Source: Oncomelania hupensis (taxonomy: Eukaryota > Mollusca > Gastropoda > Littorinimorpha > Pomatiopsidae). From it: a stretch of DNA of 64,000 bases. The stretch is taken from NCBI GenBank assembly GCA_036898135.1, contig CM072515.1:55423736-55487735 (forward strand), in the 5' to 3' direction. The notes beneath the pieces were generated by a model, which saw only the letters and a program-made list of their open reading frames with translations, made no database searches and had not been told where the DNA came from. The position numbers and the translations under genes were made by a program. How positions within the stretch are numbered: position 1 is the stretch's first letter; every line of letters starts with the position of its first letter. Positions 35,150 through 46,304 of the stretch are shown piece after piece.

Positions 35150-35331
35150 TATGTAGAAAAATCTACCATAACATTACGATGCTTATCAATTTCTAGCAAA
35201 TTTTGAAATTCTGCGTGGACAACAATGTTGATAGTGTCTGTCAGTGCATGAGCAAACTGAATTTCTAATCTCATTGTACCATGTTTTATGAGTTGATTGT
35301 GTTCAGAGTCAGCAGCCTGCTCAGGCGTCAG
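35149..35331 (-). pseudogene. Major capsid protein, C-terminal end
   Basis: The last 60 or so codons of the Polinton major capsid gene, separated from the rest (43146-44268) by the Ty3/Gypsy-type LTR element. It includes LIKHGTMRLEIQFAHALT and VVHAEFQNLLEIDKHRNV, the C-terminal signature of the widespread F54H12.2-like family, which are Polinton capsid proteins. The frame ends at TAA 35149-35151. Upstream codons in the same open frame (to 35436) are translated LTR, not capsid. Confidence 0.85.
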
Positions 35332-37110
35332 TGTCACAGGGCAGTCTGTGATGAAAGAGCAGAAGGGGTTGGGGGTACGTAATTGCGAGTTGCGATGTGT
35401 TTGATTGTGGTAGCCGAGAGCGTGTGAAGCGTGCATAGCATTGCGCAGTGGTTAGGGCATTAGGAAAAGTACTCACTTCTTGGCAGAACGGTTTTGAGGG
35501 AGCTACAGGAGAGACTTGTTGTCCAATGCTCTCTGTTTTCTGTGGTGTAGGGTTAGACGGTTATCAACGAATTATGTTAACCAATCTGGGAAAAAACTAG
35601 TTAAAAAGGTTGCTGGTGTCTATGATGGTAATACTCAAAGTGGAGTACAGTTATAGAAAAGCAAGGTTTGTGGTAGTGTGATAGTTAGCGTGAGGTATTG
35701 TCCGCTGGAGAAACTACGCACTACAGATCCACCCTACACTGAGTTACTCGTAGGAGTGTGGTGGAAAAGGGCCACGGGTAGCAACTACATTCAAACCGGC
35801 TGGGTGAGTGCAGGAGGTTTACTTTCCTTACGTTCCGAGAACCTAGTGCTGGCTATGGGGTGTGGGTACGAGAGATGTGTGTAAGAGAAGGAGAGGGTAA
35901 GAGTGGTTGCACGGTGGAAAGGCAGAGGGAAGGAAGTGAGCGTGTGGCGGAGAATGGAGGTGAGAAGGAGGTGAGGATGAGAGTGGTTGCTGTTGTTGTT
36001 GTGGTTGCCTGATGTGGATAATGTGATGATGTTTGTAAGTGTTCATTTGCAGCTATGCTCATGTTTCATTACATGCATTATTTCATTGTGTAATTATGAG
36101 ATGTTACATTGGGAATGAGACAATAACGATAGCAAAGGGGAGTAAGCGTGGAGAGAGTCAACGGGGGAAGCGGACAGCAGTTGTGTCCCTCGAGCATCGA
36201 AGGGAAGTTGTGAGAGAGAGGGGGGGGAGAGTGTGTGCAGAGGGGGGGGGGACAGAGTTGAGCAAACAGGATATTAACAATGCAACAAGCGTGTTACAGG
36301 TTCGACGTCGTTCGACGTTGTGCGACGTCTTTCGACCGCATGCGATCAGGTGGATCGACCGTCATCATCGCCATCTTGTTGTCTACTTTATCATCATTCT
36401 GTCTTCACCACCTCACTGTCATCAACATTGTCATCTACCCTCAACACCTCCACTTCCGTTGGTGATTGGTGTAGTGGATCATCGGAGCTTGGCCTCGACG
36501 TCGCGTGGAAGCTGTCTGGAGGAGTACCGCTGAGCGACGTCGACGGCGGCAGGACTGCCGTGACTGCTGTGTCACCGTCAGCATCATCATCACCGTCAGA
36601 GGCGAGTGGAAGCGGCGGCGCCCCACGTATCGTCATCGTCAGCACGGGCGACGACTACAGCCACAAGCAGGGGAGGATTACCATCCACAGGACTTCGAGA
36701 ACCGTCACGCTGCAAGGAGGCATCGGAGACTTAATCCATCCAGGTGGGCTCTTTCCACGTTGTCCTCCTCCTATGCACTTGACCCCCCTCTTGTATTAGT
36801 ACGTGCGAACGAACGTTGGCTACGCACGATTCGTTACGCAGACTGGGTTCGCTAGCAACCATCGATCATCACTGACGTGCCATTTCATTGTACCATTGAT
36901 TTTTCATCATCATTATTTTCTTTTTATGTGTAAATGTTGTATGTGTATGAGTGTGTGGCTTGAATGAATAAATAGTTTGAAAGTTGTATATCTACTCGTT
37001 GTGTTATTCATCACTTCACGTCTGCGGGAAATCGTCATCCTGTCTGGGCTGTCTGCGTGTGCAAGTTGTTTGTTTGTGGTGTCTGCTTGGACGGGGTCGT
37101 GGCGGTGACA
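35332..37110 (+). repeat. 5' LTR
   Basis: 1,779 bp, TG...CA ends within TGTCAC/GTGACA inverted termini. It is nearly identical to 41357-43145, differing by scattered substitutions and G-run or CAT-repeat lengths. AATAAATAG (about 36967) is a polyadenylation-signal candidate near the 3' end. Confidence 0.95.
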
Positions 37111-37130
37111 TATGGTGGAGATGCAGGGTA
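37111..37130 (+). promoter_or_regulatory. Candidate primer-binding site
   Basis: TATGGTGGAGATGCAGGG follows the 5' LTR. TGGT two bases inside the LTR end could pair with a tRNA 3' ACCA end. I cannot name the tRNA. Confidence 0.45.
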
Positions 37131-37484
37131 AATGTGTGCCCAGACGTGAAGTTGTCTTGTGATTGTCCTGTGGTGTCCGAGTGTGTGAGGCGTGACTCGG
37201 TGAGAGTGTGCACCCCAGCGGGTGGTTGGAGGGAGTCAGGTCGCTGTTTAGGGAAGGTTCACAGCCGGCCTAGGTTCGACCACACGTGGAGGGAAGGGGG
37301 CCACTGCACTCTCCAGCCGGATCGCTACCTCGCGGGCCAGTTCCACTGTTTGAGTGGGAGGAGGAGGGTGATAGGTAGGGAGATAGCTTAGTTAAGTAGG
37401 TTAGTATCTTAGGCTAGGTTAGGTAAGGTTAAGTAGGGGTATCGACTTGTTGTTGTTGGTTGTTGTTGCTTCTCTTTAAGAAGG

Positions 37485-38045
37485 ATGGCGTCGATCGAGG
37501 AGGCTGAGGGAGTGTCTCCGATCGCGGGTCGCACGCGTTCTCGCGTGGATGTCACGACGGACGAGCGGGCAACGACGGCAGCGGCTAATACGGGGGTCAC
37601 CGATCTACCTTCTGCGATCGAGCAGCGGAGATCGCCGGTCAGGTCATCGCGTCGGGGGTCAGCGGACGACGAGTTGTCGACGTTTGAAACCAGAGACACA
37701 GTGAGTAACCCTTTTCCGACGGGATTTGGTGCGACTGGCGGGATGTCGACAGGCGCCGACTTCTACGGGGACCAGGATCGCCCGAGCGAAGCGACGAGGC
37801 CGAAGAGTTTAGAGACCAACCCCTACCGTTCGATCTACAAGGTCGAGGCGGCACAGACGCCGAGGACAGGGTTGTTCCCGGACGAGACGCCGTTGGAGAG
37901 GATCTTGAGGCTCGCCAAGCGCGAGGGATTGAGAGGTCAAGCCGCGCTGGACTACGCGATGGACCAAGCGGCTAGGGTGGAAGACGCGAACCGGAGAGCG
38001 AGGGAAAGAGAGATAGAGCTGAGGGCGAGCCAGGAAGACGCAAAC

Positions 38046-38120
<75 letters not shown>

Positions 38121-38132
38121 GGCACGAACTAG
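37485..38132 (+). CDS. Gag, N-terminal frame
   Basis: A 215-codon frame starting at an ATG in good context after a 370-bp leader. It is Arg/Thr/Ser-rich at first, then carries TPLERILRLAKREGLRGQ and an Arg/Glu-rich coiled-coil-like stretch with two EDANRR units. From 38048 a GA microsatellite encodes RERERE repeats and the frame ends at 38132, in a different frame from the main gag-pol. A repeat-length change has probably separated the two; as assembled, this part encodes only the matrix-like N-terminal end of Gag. Confidence 0.7.
38048..38117. repeat. (GA)n microsatellite inside gag
   Basis: About 35 GA dinucleotides. Its length decides whether the two gag frames join. Confidence 0.95.
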
Positions 38133-41100
38133 CGATGGCGCAACTGACGTTGCAAGGCGCCGGAAACCGCAGAAACCGTCAACCCGAGTTCGAGACGGTT
38201 AAGCTCAGGTTACCTTTCTTCGAGGATAAGGACGATCTTGAGACCTACCTGTGTCAGTTTGAGCGATTCGCCAAGGCACAAGAATGGAACAAGGACACAT
38301 GGGCTATTCGCTTGGGGACCTTGTTGAAGGGGAAGGCGAGGGAAGTCTACGTAGGCCTGAACGAGGACGACTCTGCCGACTATGAGATACTGAAGGCAGC
38401 GTTGTTAGTACGTTTCAACCTGACGGCCGAGGCGTATCGCAAGAAGTTTCGCCAGCTACGAAGGGAGCCACCGGAGACTTTCAAGCAGTACTTACGGAAG
38501 TCAGAACTGTTCCTGGAACGCTGGATGGGGCTAGCGAACAATAAGGCCACGTACGGGGACTTGTTGGACTTGGTGCTGATGGAGCAGCTAGTCAACGGTT
38601 TGACGCCGGAATTGGTCACGTTCGTGCGCGAACGCAACCCAGCGACGGTGGAGGAAGCCGCGACGTTGGCGCAACAGTACGTCGACGCCAGGGCAGGAAC
38701 GAGCCTACGCTTCCCAAGTCGACAACCCTTTACCCCCAAGGACAAGAACGAGAGCCGCAGGCCAGCGGGACCACGACCCAACTCGCCAGACAAGCGGGAA
38801 TGCTACAGTTGCGGACAGAAGGGGCACCTGAAGAGGAATTGTCCGAAACGCAACGAGAGGGCGGGAGCAGCATTGCGCGTCTTGGAGGAGGAAAAGGAGG
38901 CAGGCAAGAAGAGAGATTCTCGTTTCCAAAGCCAAGTGATAGTGGAAGGAGTTCCGCTGACGGCCATGAGGGATACGGGAGCCGACCTGATATGCCTGTG
39001 GGAAGGTGAAGTTGCCAACCTTGACTACACGGGACGCACGCGGCGCGTCGGATTCGCCATTCGCCAGTTGTCCAAGTCACTGCCGACGGCGTGGGTGCAA
39101 CTGGAGTCACCGTTCTACACCGGGAGAGTGGAGGTAGTGGTGGTACCAGACTTGACCTACCCAGTGGTGATCGGCAACTGGGCGAGGACGGAACGGCAAC
39201 TCGACACGGCACTGCCGGTGTTCGCCGAGGGGGACGCGGAGTGTTGCGCGGTGCAGACTCGAGGACAAGCAGCCAAGGAGCGAGACGCTGCGGAACCATT
39301 GGTGATCGGACCAAGCAAGAACATCGTCGCGACGCCGAAGGAGATTCGTCAACTGCAGTTGGGAGACGACGAGCTTGCGAAGGTACGGCAGCTAGCGGAC
39401 CGGAAGGCGGGGAAGGAGAAACGAGGCAAGGGGCAAGTGGCATTTGTCTGGAAGCGAGGCCTGTTGTACCGGGAGTACACAGGGCAAGACCGAGTGGATC
39501 ACAGCCAGTTAGTGGTACCAACCAAGCTTCGGTCGGAAGAACTACGCATGGGACACGACACGCCTATGGCTGGACATCTGGGAGCCAAGCGGACCCTAGA
39601 TCGAGTGTGGGCCGAGTTCTACTGGCCAGGGATGTGCCGCGACGTAAGAAGGTATTGTGCTTCGTGCGACGCGTGCCAGCGGACAACGCCGAAGGGGTGC
39701 GTCAAGAAAGTACCGTTTCAGAGAGTCGGCAGGAACAGGAAGCTGTACCACGCAAACCTGCTGAAGCGCTACGTGGAACGCGGAACGGAACCAGAACCGA
39801 GGGTGGCAGTGGTGATCGACCAGGCGGAAACAGAGGGGACGACAGATATCAGCTACCAGGGCACTGTACCGCTGATACCGCTACGAGCGAGCGAGGGACC
39901 AGGGGACGTCCAGATAGATTCGACGCTGTCTGCACCACATCAGAGGCAACTACGAGAAGTGTGCCAACAGTACGCCAGTCAGCTGACGGATCTACCCCAG
40001 CGCACCAACCTGGACGAGTGCGAGGTAGCGTTGACCGACGACAACCCTGTCCGCTTACGACAGCATCCGTTACCATTCTCACAGATGGAAGTCATCAAGG
40101 GCGAAGTGGAATCAATGCTGGAGTTGGGGGTTATCGAACCCTGTACATCGCCGTACAGCGCACCGATCGTGTTGGTGAAGAAGAAGAGTGGGGAGGTACG
40201 ATTCTGCATCGACTACCGGGGGTTGAACAAGGTTGTCAAGTTCGACGCAGAACCACTACCGGACATCGAATACTTGTTCGCCAAGCTAGGGAAGGCCAAG
40301 TACCTAAGCAAGCTGGACCTGACAAAGGAATACTGGCAGATACCAGTCAAGCAGGAAGACCGGGACAAGACGGCGTTTACGACGCCACAGGGCCAATTCA
40401 GATGGACCACGATGCCGTTTGGACTGAAGACTGCAGGGGCGACATTCTCACGCATGATGAGGAAACTGCTACGACCACTGCACCGAGCCGACGTCGATAA
40501 TTTCATGGACGACGTCATGATCGCGACGGAAACGTGGGAGCAGCATCTGCAAGCGCTGAGAGCCGTGTTCCAAAGGCTGCAGGAAGTACATCTCGCCGCC
40601 AGACCAAGCAAGTGTTTCCTAGGGTACAAAGAGCTGAGTTACCTAGGCCATCAAGTGGGAGATGGAGCGATGAAGCCGGAACGGGACAAGTTGAACAAGG
40701 TACGCCGAACGTGTCCACCGACAACCAAGAAGCAAGTCCGAGCGTTCTTGGGGTTGTGTGGGTACTACCGGAGATTCGTGCCACATTTCGCTGAGAGAGC
40801 ACTACCGCTGGCCAACCTGACGAAAGGAGGGAAGAAGGGGGAGGTTAACTGGACGGACGATTGTCAGCAAGCTTTGGACGATTTGAAGGGAGCGCTGACC
40901 AGTGAGCCAGTAGTGAAACTGCCAGACCTGGACAAGGAGTTCATCCTGAGGACAGACGCATCTGAGCAGGGGCTAGGAGCCGCACTGTTGCAGGAAACTG
41001 GTGAGGGTGTGCAACCAGTGAGGTTTGCCAGCAAGAAGCTACTGCCAGCGGAACGGAACTACTCCACCATCGAGAAGGAGTGTTTGGCAGTTGTGTGGGC

Positions 41101-41317
41101 AGTCCAACGATTCGGACCGTATCTGTTTGGGCGACACTTCTGGCTGGAAACCGACCATCGACCGCTGCAGTACCTGCAGAGGACGCACCTCAACAGTGCC
41201 AGACTCACCCGATGGGCGATGCAATTGCAGGCATATGTGTTCACTGTCCGACCGATCCCAGGAAGAGACAACCTGGAAGCAGATTTCCTCAGCAGATCTG
41301 ACCTTGTGGAAGTTTAA
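38117..41317 (+). CDS. Gag-Pol polyprotein with deleted integrase core
   Basis: A single 1,066-codon frame. A Gag capsid-like region (residues about 25-195) is followed by a zinc knuckle CYSCGQKGHLKRNC (about 229-242) and an aspartic protease with DTGA (about 285). An integrase zinc-binding domain comes next, with H and C pairs in GHDTPMAGHLG and CASCDACQRT (about 478-525). Right after KGCVKKVPF the sequence jumps to a GPY/F-like tail, KLYHANLLKRY (about 541-552), so the DDE core is missing. Then come RT (YRGLN, motif A LSKLDL, catalytic FMDDV about 795-799) and RNase H (LRTDASEQGLG, about 945; final TDHRPL). RT sits after integrase, as in Gmr1-like elements. The frame is otherwise open. Confidence 0.9.
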
Positions 41318-41339
41318 GTTTGGAACTCTCCGTAGGTTC

Positions 41340-41356
41340 GTCTTGGGAGGGGTGTG
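41340..41356 (+). promoter_or_regulatory. Candidate polypurine tract
   Basis: GGGAGGGG (41345-41352) lies a few bases upstream of the 3' LTR, the position of the plus-strand primer. It is short and followed by TGTG before the LTR. Confidence 0.5.
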
Positions 41357-43145
41357 TGTCACAGGGCAGTCTGTGATGAAAGAGCAGAAGGGGTTGGGGG
41401 TACGTAATTGCGAGTTGCGATGTGTTTGATTGCGGTAGCCGAGAGCGTGCGAAGCGTGCATAGCATTGCGCAGTGGTTAGGGCATTAGGAAAAGTACTCA
41501 CTTCTTGGCAGAATGGTTTTGAGGGAGCTACAGGAGAGACTTGTTGTTCAATGCTCTCTGTTTTCTGTGGTGTAGGGTTAGACGGTTATCAACGAATTAT
41601 GTTAACCAGTCTGGGAAAATACTAGTTAAAAAGGTTGCTGGTGTCTATGATGGTAATACTCAAAGTGGAGTACAGTTATAGAAAAGCAAGGTTTGTGGTA
41701 GTGTGATAGTTAGCATGAGGTATTGTCCGCTGGAGAAACTACGCACTACACATCCACCCTACACGGAGTTATTCGTAGGAGTGTGGTGGAAAAGGGCCAC
41801 GGGTAGCAACTACATTCGAACCGGCTGGGTGAGTGCAGGAGGTTTACTTTCCTTACGTTCCGAGAACCTAGTGCTGGCTATGGGGTGTGGGTACGAGAGA
41901 TGTGTGTAAAAGAAGGAGAGGGTAAGAGTGGTTGCACGGTGGAAAGGCAGAGGGAAGGAAGTGAGCGTGTGGCAGAGAATGGAGGTGAGAAGGAGGTGAG
42001 GATGAGAGTGGTTGCTGTTGTTGTTGTGGTTGCCTGATGTGGATAATGTGATGATGTTTATAAGTGTTCATTTGCAGCTATGCTCATGTTTCATTACATG
42101 CATTATTTCATTGTGTAACTATGAGATGTTACATTGGGAATGAGACAATAACGATAGCGAAGGGGAGTAAGCGTGGAGAGAGTCAACGGGGGAAGCGGAC
42201 AGCAGTTGTGTCCCTCGAGCATCGAAGGGAAGTTGTGAGAGAGAGGGGGGGGGGGAGAGTGTGTGCAGAGGGGGGGGACAGAGTTGAGCAAACAGGATAT
42301 TAACAATGCAACAAGCGTGTTACAGGTTCGACGTCGTTCGACGTTGTGCGACGTCTTTCGACCGCATGCGATCAGGTGGATCGACCGTCATCATTGCCAT
42401 CTTGTTGTCTACTTTATCATCATTCTGTCTTCACCACCTCACTGTCATCAACATTGTCATCTACCCTCAACCCCTCCACTTCCGTTGGTGATTGGTGTAG
42501 TGGATCATCGGAGCTTGGCCTCGACGTCGCGTGGAAGCTGTCTGGAGGAGCACCGCTGAGTGACGTCGACGGCGGCAGGACTGCCATGACTGCTGTGTCA
42601 CCGTCAGCATCATCATCATCACCGTCAGAGGCGAGTGGAAGCGGCGGCGCCCCACGTATCGTCATCGTCATCATCAGCACGGGCGACGACTACAGCCACA
42701 AGCAGGGGAGGATTACCATCCATGGGACTTCGAGAACCGTCACGCTGCAAGGAGGCATCGGAGACTTCATCCATCCAGGTGGGCTCTTTCCATGTTGTCC
42801 TCCTCCTATGCACTTGACCCCCCTCTTGTATTAGTACGTGCGAACGGACGTTGGCTACTCACGATTCGTTACACAGACTGGGTTGGCTAGCAACCATCGA
42901 TCATCACTGACGTGCCATTTCATTGTACCATTGATTGTTCATCATCATTATTTTCTTTTTATGTGTAAATGTTGTATGTGTATGATTGTGTGGCTTGAAT
43001 GAATAAATAGTTTGAAAGTTGTATATCTACTCGTTGTGTTATTCATCACTTCACGTCTGCGGGAAATCGTCATCCTGTCTGGGCTGTCTGTGTGTGCAAA
43101 TTGTTTGTTTGTGGTGTCTGCTTGGACGGGGTCGTGGCGGTGACA
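41357..43145 (+). repeat. 3' LTR
   Basis: 1,789 bp, near-identical to the 5' LTR, ending GGCGGTGACA just before GTCCG of the capsid gene. Confidence 0.95.
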
Positions 43146-44268
43146 GTCCGATCAAATACAAACAACGTGTATTCATTACCAAATTCATCATAACTGATAT
43201 CATTTCCTTCATCTTGCCATGCTTTACCTAAACCTTGAAACATAGAGAGATAAGAACGAGCATAGCGCCGTCCATCAAAATCGGGCTTTAGCGGCTTAGC
43301 CGGTACACTACGTCCGCCCACATGTAAGCATATATAATTCATATGAAAGTGTTGAAAGTTAAAGGGGTTTAGCGCATATCGACCATGAAAAGCACCATTA
43401 CTGATGAGCCCTATTATAATGCGTGTGGGTAATTGCCCCAAAAACAGGTTTTCTTTATTGAGTTGCATGTTTCCCTGGGGTATGGCAAAAATTTTTGTAA
43501 CACCTCTCTTTAGAGGATATTTGGCATTTTCTTTTTGGAGCGTTTGAAGATGTGCCATCTGAATGTTGGGATTAATTTTGACTTTTCTCACAAAAAAATC
43601 ACATCTTGTAAATTAATTTTATACCCAGCCGCTGCCCCCGCATGAAGACAAAATTCATCCGAGTTTCGTATTAGACGTAGTTTTAAGCTAACACCATTCA
43701 TAAGTAGTTTTTCTTGCTGACACACGTCTAGATGTAATCGTCCAATTAACTCTGTGGTTGTAGTACATCTCTGTAAGCCACGGTTGTTATTCGCTGCCGC
43801 ATCCATATGTCCTGAGGTGTCTTTATCCCACATCGATAATTGAAGATGGGTTTGTTTAGCATCGCTACCGTGAGACAAAAGTGTTTCTAAATAAGCTCGA
43901 TAGGCGTAGGTGTTGCTGGATGATGTCACCTGTTGATCATTGAGCGATAGATCTATTTGACTCCATAGCGAGTGTAGCAATAATTTTTTTGGACCCACAG
44001 CTGCATCATCAGCAATATTAGTGCCATCTGCATTAAGCACACGGAGTTTTACATAGAGATAAGAGTTGCTGAGATCAATGTAGTCCGAATCACCATCAGA
44101 TACATAAAATTCGATGGGACCAGCGTCAGTGATCGTTGATAGTGGTCTGTGTTCTATATCGTGAGATTCTATAATGGCTGTTTGAGTCGGCGGTAGTTGA
44201 AATAAATCCAACTCTGATTTTAAACAAGGACATGTGTATTGAGAGGTCGATGTATCGGTTGTCGTCGC
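43146..44268 (-). pseudogene. Polinton major capsid protein, main part
   Basis: This is the bulk of the F54H12.2-like double-jelly-roll capsid protein. Readable blocks are SELDLFQLPPTQTAI near the N-terminus, DLSNSYLYVKLRV, SNTYAYRAYLETLLSHG, NPFNFQHFHMN and DEGNDISYDEFGNEYTL, then the LTR insertion. The C-terminal end is at 35149-35331. A 1-nt frameshift lies in an A7 run (43592-43598). No ATG is found between the preceding gene's stop (44270-44272) and the first conserved residues; an ACG stands where a start would be expected. The protein would form the virion shell. Confidence 0.85.
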
Positions 44269-44271
44269 TTG

Positions 44272-44637
44272 TTAGGCACTCCTTGGAGGTTGTGAAGAAG
44301 AAGAAGTAGAAGGCGAGTTTATAAAATCGTGAGCTGCACGCTGTACATGTTCCAGTCCTCTATATTTTAAAGAGGTAGAGATTTTTTGTCCGCCCACAAC
44401 ATCTCCCAAGACATCTGCACCAAAACTAACAAGTCGTTTGGGAACCTCTCTCTTTAATACCCGTCCAAGGGTAGGTAAAACAGTGGTTCGCATTAGATTA
44501 CTAAATAGACTTCCGAGGCCATGACCTCATTGATGCCGTGACCCCGCAAAATGGGGTAATCCTACACCTCCTCCTGCTTGCGATGTATAATAATCGAGAT
44601 ATATCTTTGGAGAATGATCCGCATACGGATGCCTCAT
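44272..44637 (-). pseudogene. Adenovirus pVI-like Polinton protein
   Basis: A frame from the ATG at 44637 with a Tyr-rich N-terminus (HPYADHSPKIYLDYYTS), a Gly-rich part, and GLGSLFSNLM...LPTLGRVLKREVPKRL, then VLGDVVGGQKISTSLK. The pattern Y..QAG.G, G.GS.F, amphipathic helix and V.DV..G...S.K recurs in Polinton proteins likened to adenovirus core/pVI protein. One in-frame TGA (44527-44529) interrupts it where relatives usually have Arg before Gly-His-Gly. It sits between minor and major capsid genes, fitting a virion-interior or membrane-active role (inference). Confidence 0.65.
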
Positions 44638-44670
44638 GTTGTATTTTTTTTCTCTTTTTTTAATAAAAGC

Positions 44671-45478
44671 TCAAACTAGAGATCGTCGTCGTAACTGAAG
44701 TGTTAAGATGACCTCTCCACGACCAAATGGGATCAATTCCCCCGCGCCGTTTCTTATATTTACAATAATATTATCAAAACTATTAAATTTAATCGGAACA
44801 AAATGAATATCATGATAAGTCTGAAAGATAATGTCAGAGCTAGATCCAGTCAAAGGGACCATTCTTAACAGTGGAGCCCTGGTGTCTCCCACAATACGAT
44901 CCTCGGCGATATTAATATATACATATAAACAGGTTAGGTTGCGATTAACGTCCGCTACATGTTCTCCATATGCGTGTCTTCCTCCATGATATTTGAAATG
45001 TTTAAATCCTAACATGTCAGCCAGAGGTTCGTCCATCTTCACCTCTACATCATTATCCAAGGTCATCATAACTTTGTTAATGTCTTTATGATAAAAAAAC
45101 AACTCTCCCCATTCACCTTTTTTTGTCATATAGAACAGGCGGTGGACGTGTAGGCTTAAAGAGTGGTCGGATTCGACTGTTGATCAAATCCACTATTTGC
45201 TGCGCGCTGTCATAATGTCCCGACGTCACCGTAATATGTTGGATAGTATCTATCTGATCCACTTTTTTACGGGTTAGTCGTAAATTCATATTTTTGGCGT
45301 TTACATTGATCCAAGACCGTGGATAAATAATTTCACACAAACCCTCTTCATATGGACCTTGTAAATCCAAAGGGGGGTCTAATTTTGTAGTGAATGAAGA
45401 CAGGGTATTGTCAGGATAATGCGTCATAGATGCGTTGCTAGGGAGAGTTATATAAAAACTCGAAGAGTGACTGCTCAT
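44671..45478 (-). pseudogene. Polinton minor capsid (penton) protein
   Basis: About 267 residues from the ATG at 45478. The start FYITLPSNASMTHYPDNTLS and the end GAGELIPFGRGEVILTLQLR are hallmarks of the Polinton single-jelly-roll penton, and LTCLYVYINIAEDRIVGD with APLLRMVPL lies between. A 1-nt frameshift lies in the T7 run at 45118-45124 (after about 120 residues); both frames overlap there. It would occupy fivefold vertices of the virion. It lies directly downstream of the integrase end. Confidence 0.85.
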
Positions 45479-45525
45479 CTTCGTCTTGCGGTTATTTAAA
45501 CTATGAACCTTTTTTATCAGGTGAT

Positions 45526-45743
45526 TTAGCTTTTATACTGGCTGATGTGTGATGCATCAATCCAGCTATTAAAGTCATCCGATTATCCCAACCATTTTAC
45601 AAGCACTTGGCGACCTCGACGACGTAATATTTTTTCAATTTTATAGATACCACTGTCGATCACCTTTTGTAGTTCTAATTCATAAATTGTTCCTTGAATG
45701 AGTTGTCCATTATCATCGCGTATTTTATATACATAGGGGAACG
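45526..45743 (-). pseudogene. Polinton integrase, C-terminal chromodomain
   Basis: The downstream end of the integrase gene, cut off by the TIR element at the AACG duplication (45740-45743). It reads VYKIRDDNGQLIQGTIYE, then a chromodomain-like stretch IEKILRRRGRQVLVKWLG and FNSWIDASHI. A TAA at 45583-45585 interrupts the chromodomain between KWLG and the SDDFNSW block, where relatives have an aromatic residue. The gene's own stop is TAA at 45526-45528. Chromodomains in retroelement integrases bias target choice through histone marks; here that is inference. Confidence 0.8.
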
Positions 45744-46304
45744 CTGCCGTGATTTGACAAAACCGAGTAAGTCCACCTAAGGTCGAAAATGAGTTTTTTG
45801 CGCCATCAAACTTGCAAGAGAATGACGCATCTTACCTGTAAAAATCAAATCCGAACTATGTTTAGATTTGGAGATATCATAGAGTAAGTCCTTGTTAAAA
45901 AATTTTTAAGTGGGGGAATAAACTGATAAAACCAAGCAAGTCCCCTGCGATTTTGTTTCAGCGATCCTCTGGCTGATGCTCGAGTTGGCATGATGACGTC
46001 ATTTTCTACAATAACCTGACAAAGAAAAGTAAGTCCTCCCGACCAATGAGAAAGCGCCTTAAGATAAAGTGGACCAGTGAGAATCCATGTTATTGCTGCT
46101 GTGCAATATTATTTTCCTGTGAAAATGATGACGAAATTTCGGTCAGCAAAGGACGCGTTCGGCTTTTTGAAAAAGAGTTTTCTTCATGTACTTTCCTGCC
46201 CACCATGAAGGATCCTGTAGATCTTCCGCCTACGCGGCAACTTTCACGAGGTGTGGAAATAAACAAACAAACTATCCTATCCTATCCTATCCTGTCCCGT
46301 AACC

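Larger units (their letters stand above)
35332..43145 (+). mobile_element. Ty3/Gypsy LTR retrotransposon, Gmr1-like order
   Basis: A 7.8-kb element with two long LTRs, both beginning TGTCACAGGG and ending CGGTGACA, inserted antisense to the capsid gene. The flanks are GTCAG (35327-35331) and GTCCG (43146-43150), a 5-bp duplication with one mismatch. Gag, protease, integrase zinc-binding region, RT and RNase H follow in that order. Integrase upstream of RT with a Ty3/Gypsy-type RT is the Gmr1 arrangement. The integrase catalytic core is deleted, so this copy could not integrate its own cDNA. The close LTR similarity points to a young insertion. Confidence 0.93.

Noticed and set aside
36039..36855. 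Open frames inside the LTRs
   Set aside because: They recur in both LTRs with length differences, are His/Ser/Arg-rich and carry no domain; LTRs are not expected to code.
39091..40500. 469-codon frame overlapping gag-pol
   Set aside because: It is a shifted-frame shadow of the GC-rich gag-pol gene, Arg/Gly/Thr-rich without domains.
37485..41317. Ty1/Copia assignment based on integrase-before-RT order
   Set aside because: The RT and RNase H sequence (YRGLN, FMDDV, TDHRPL) and the GPY/F-like tail are of Ty3/Gypsy type; Gmr1-like elements have this order.
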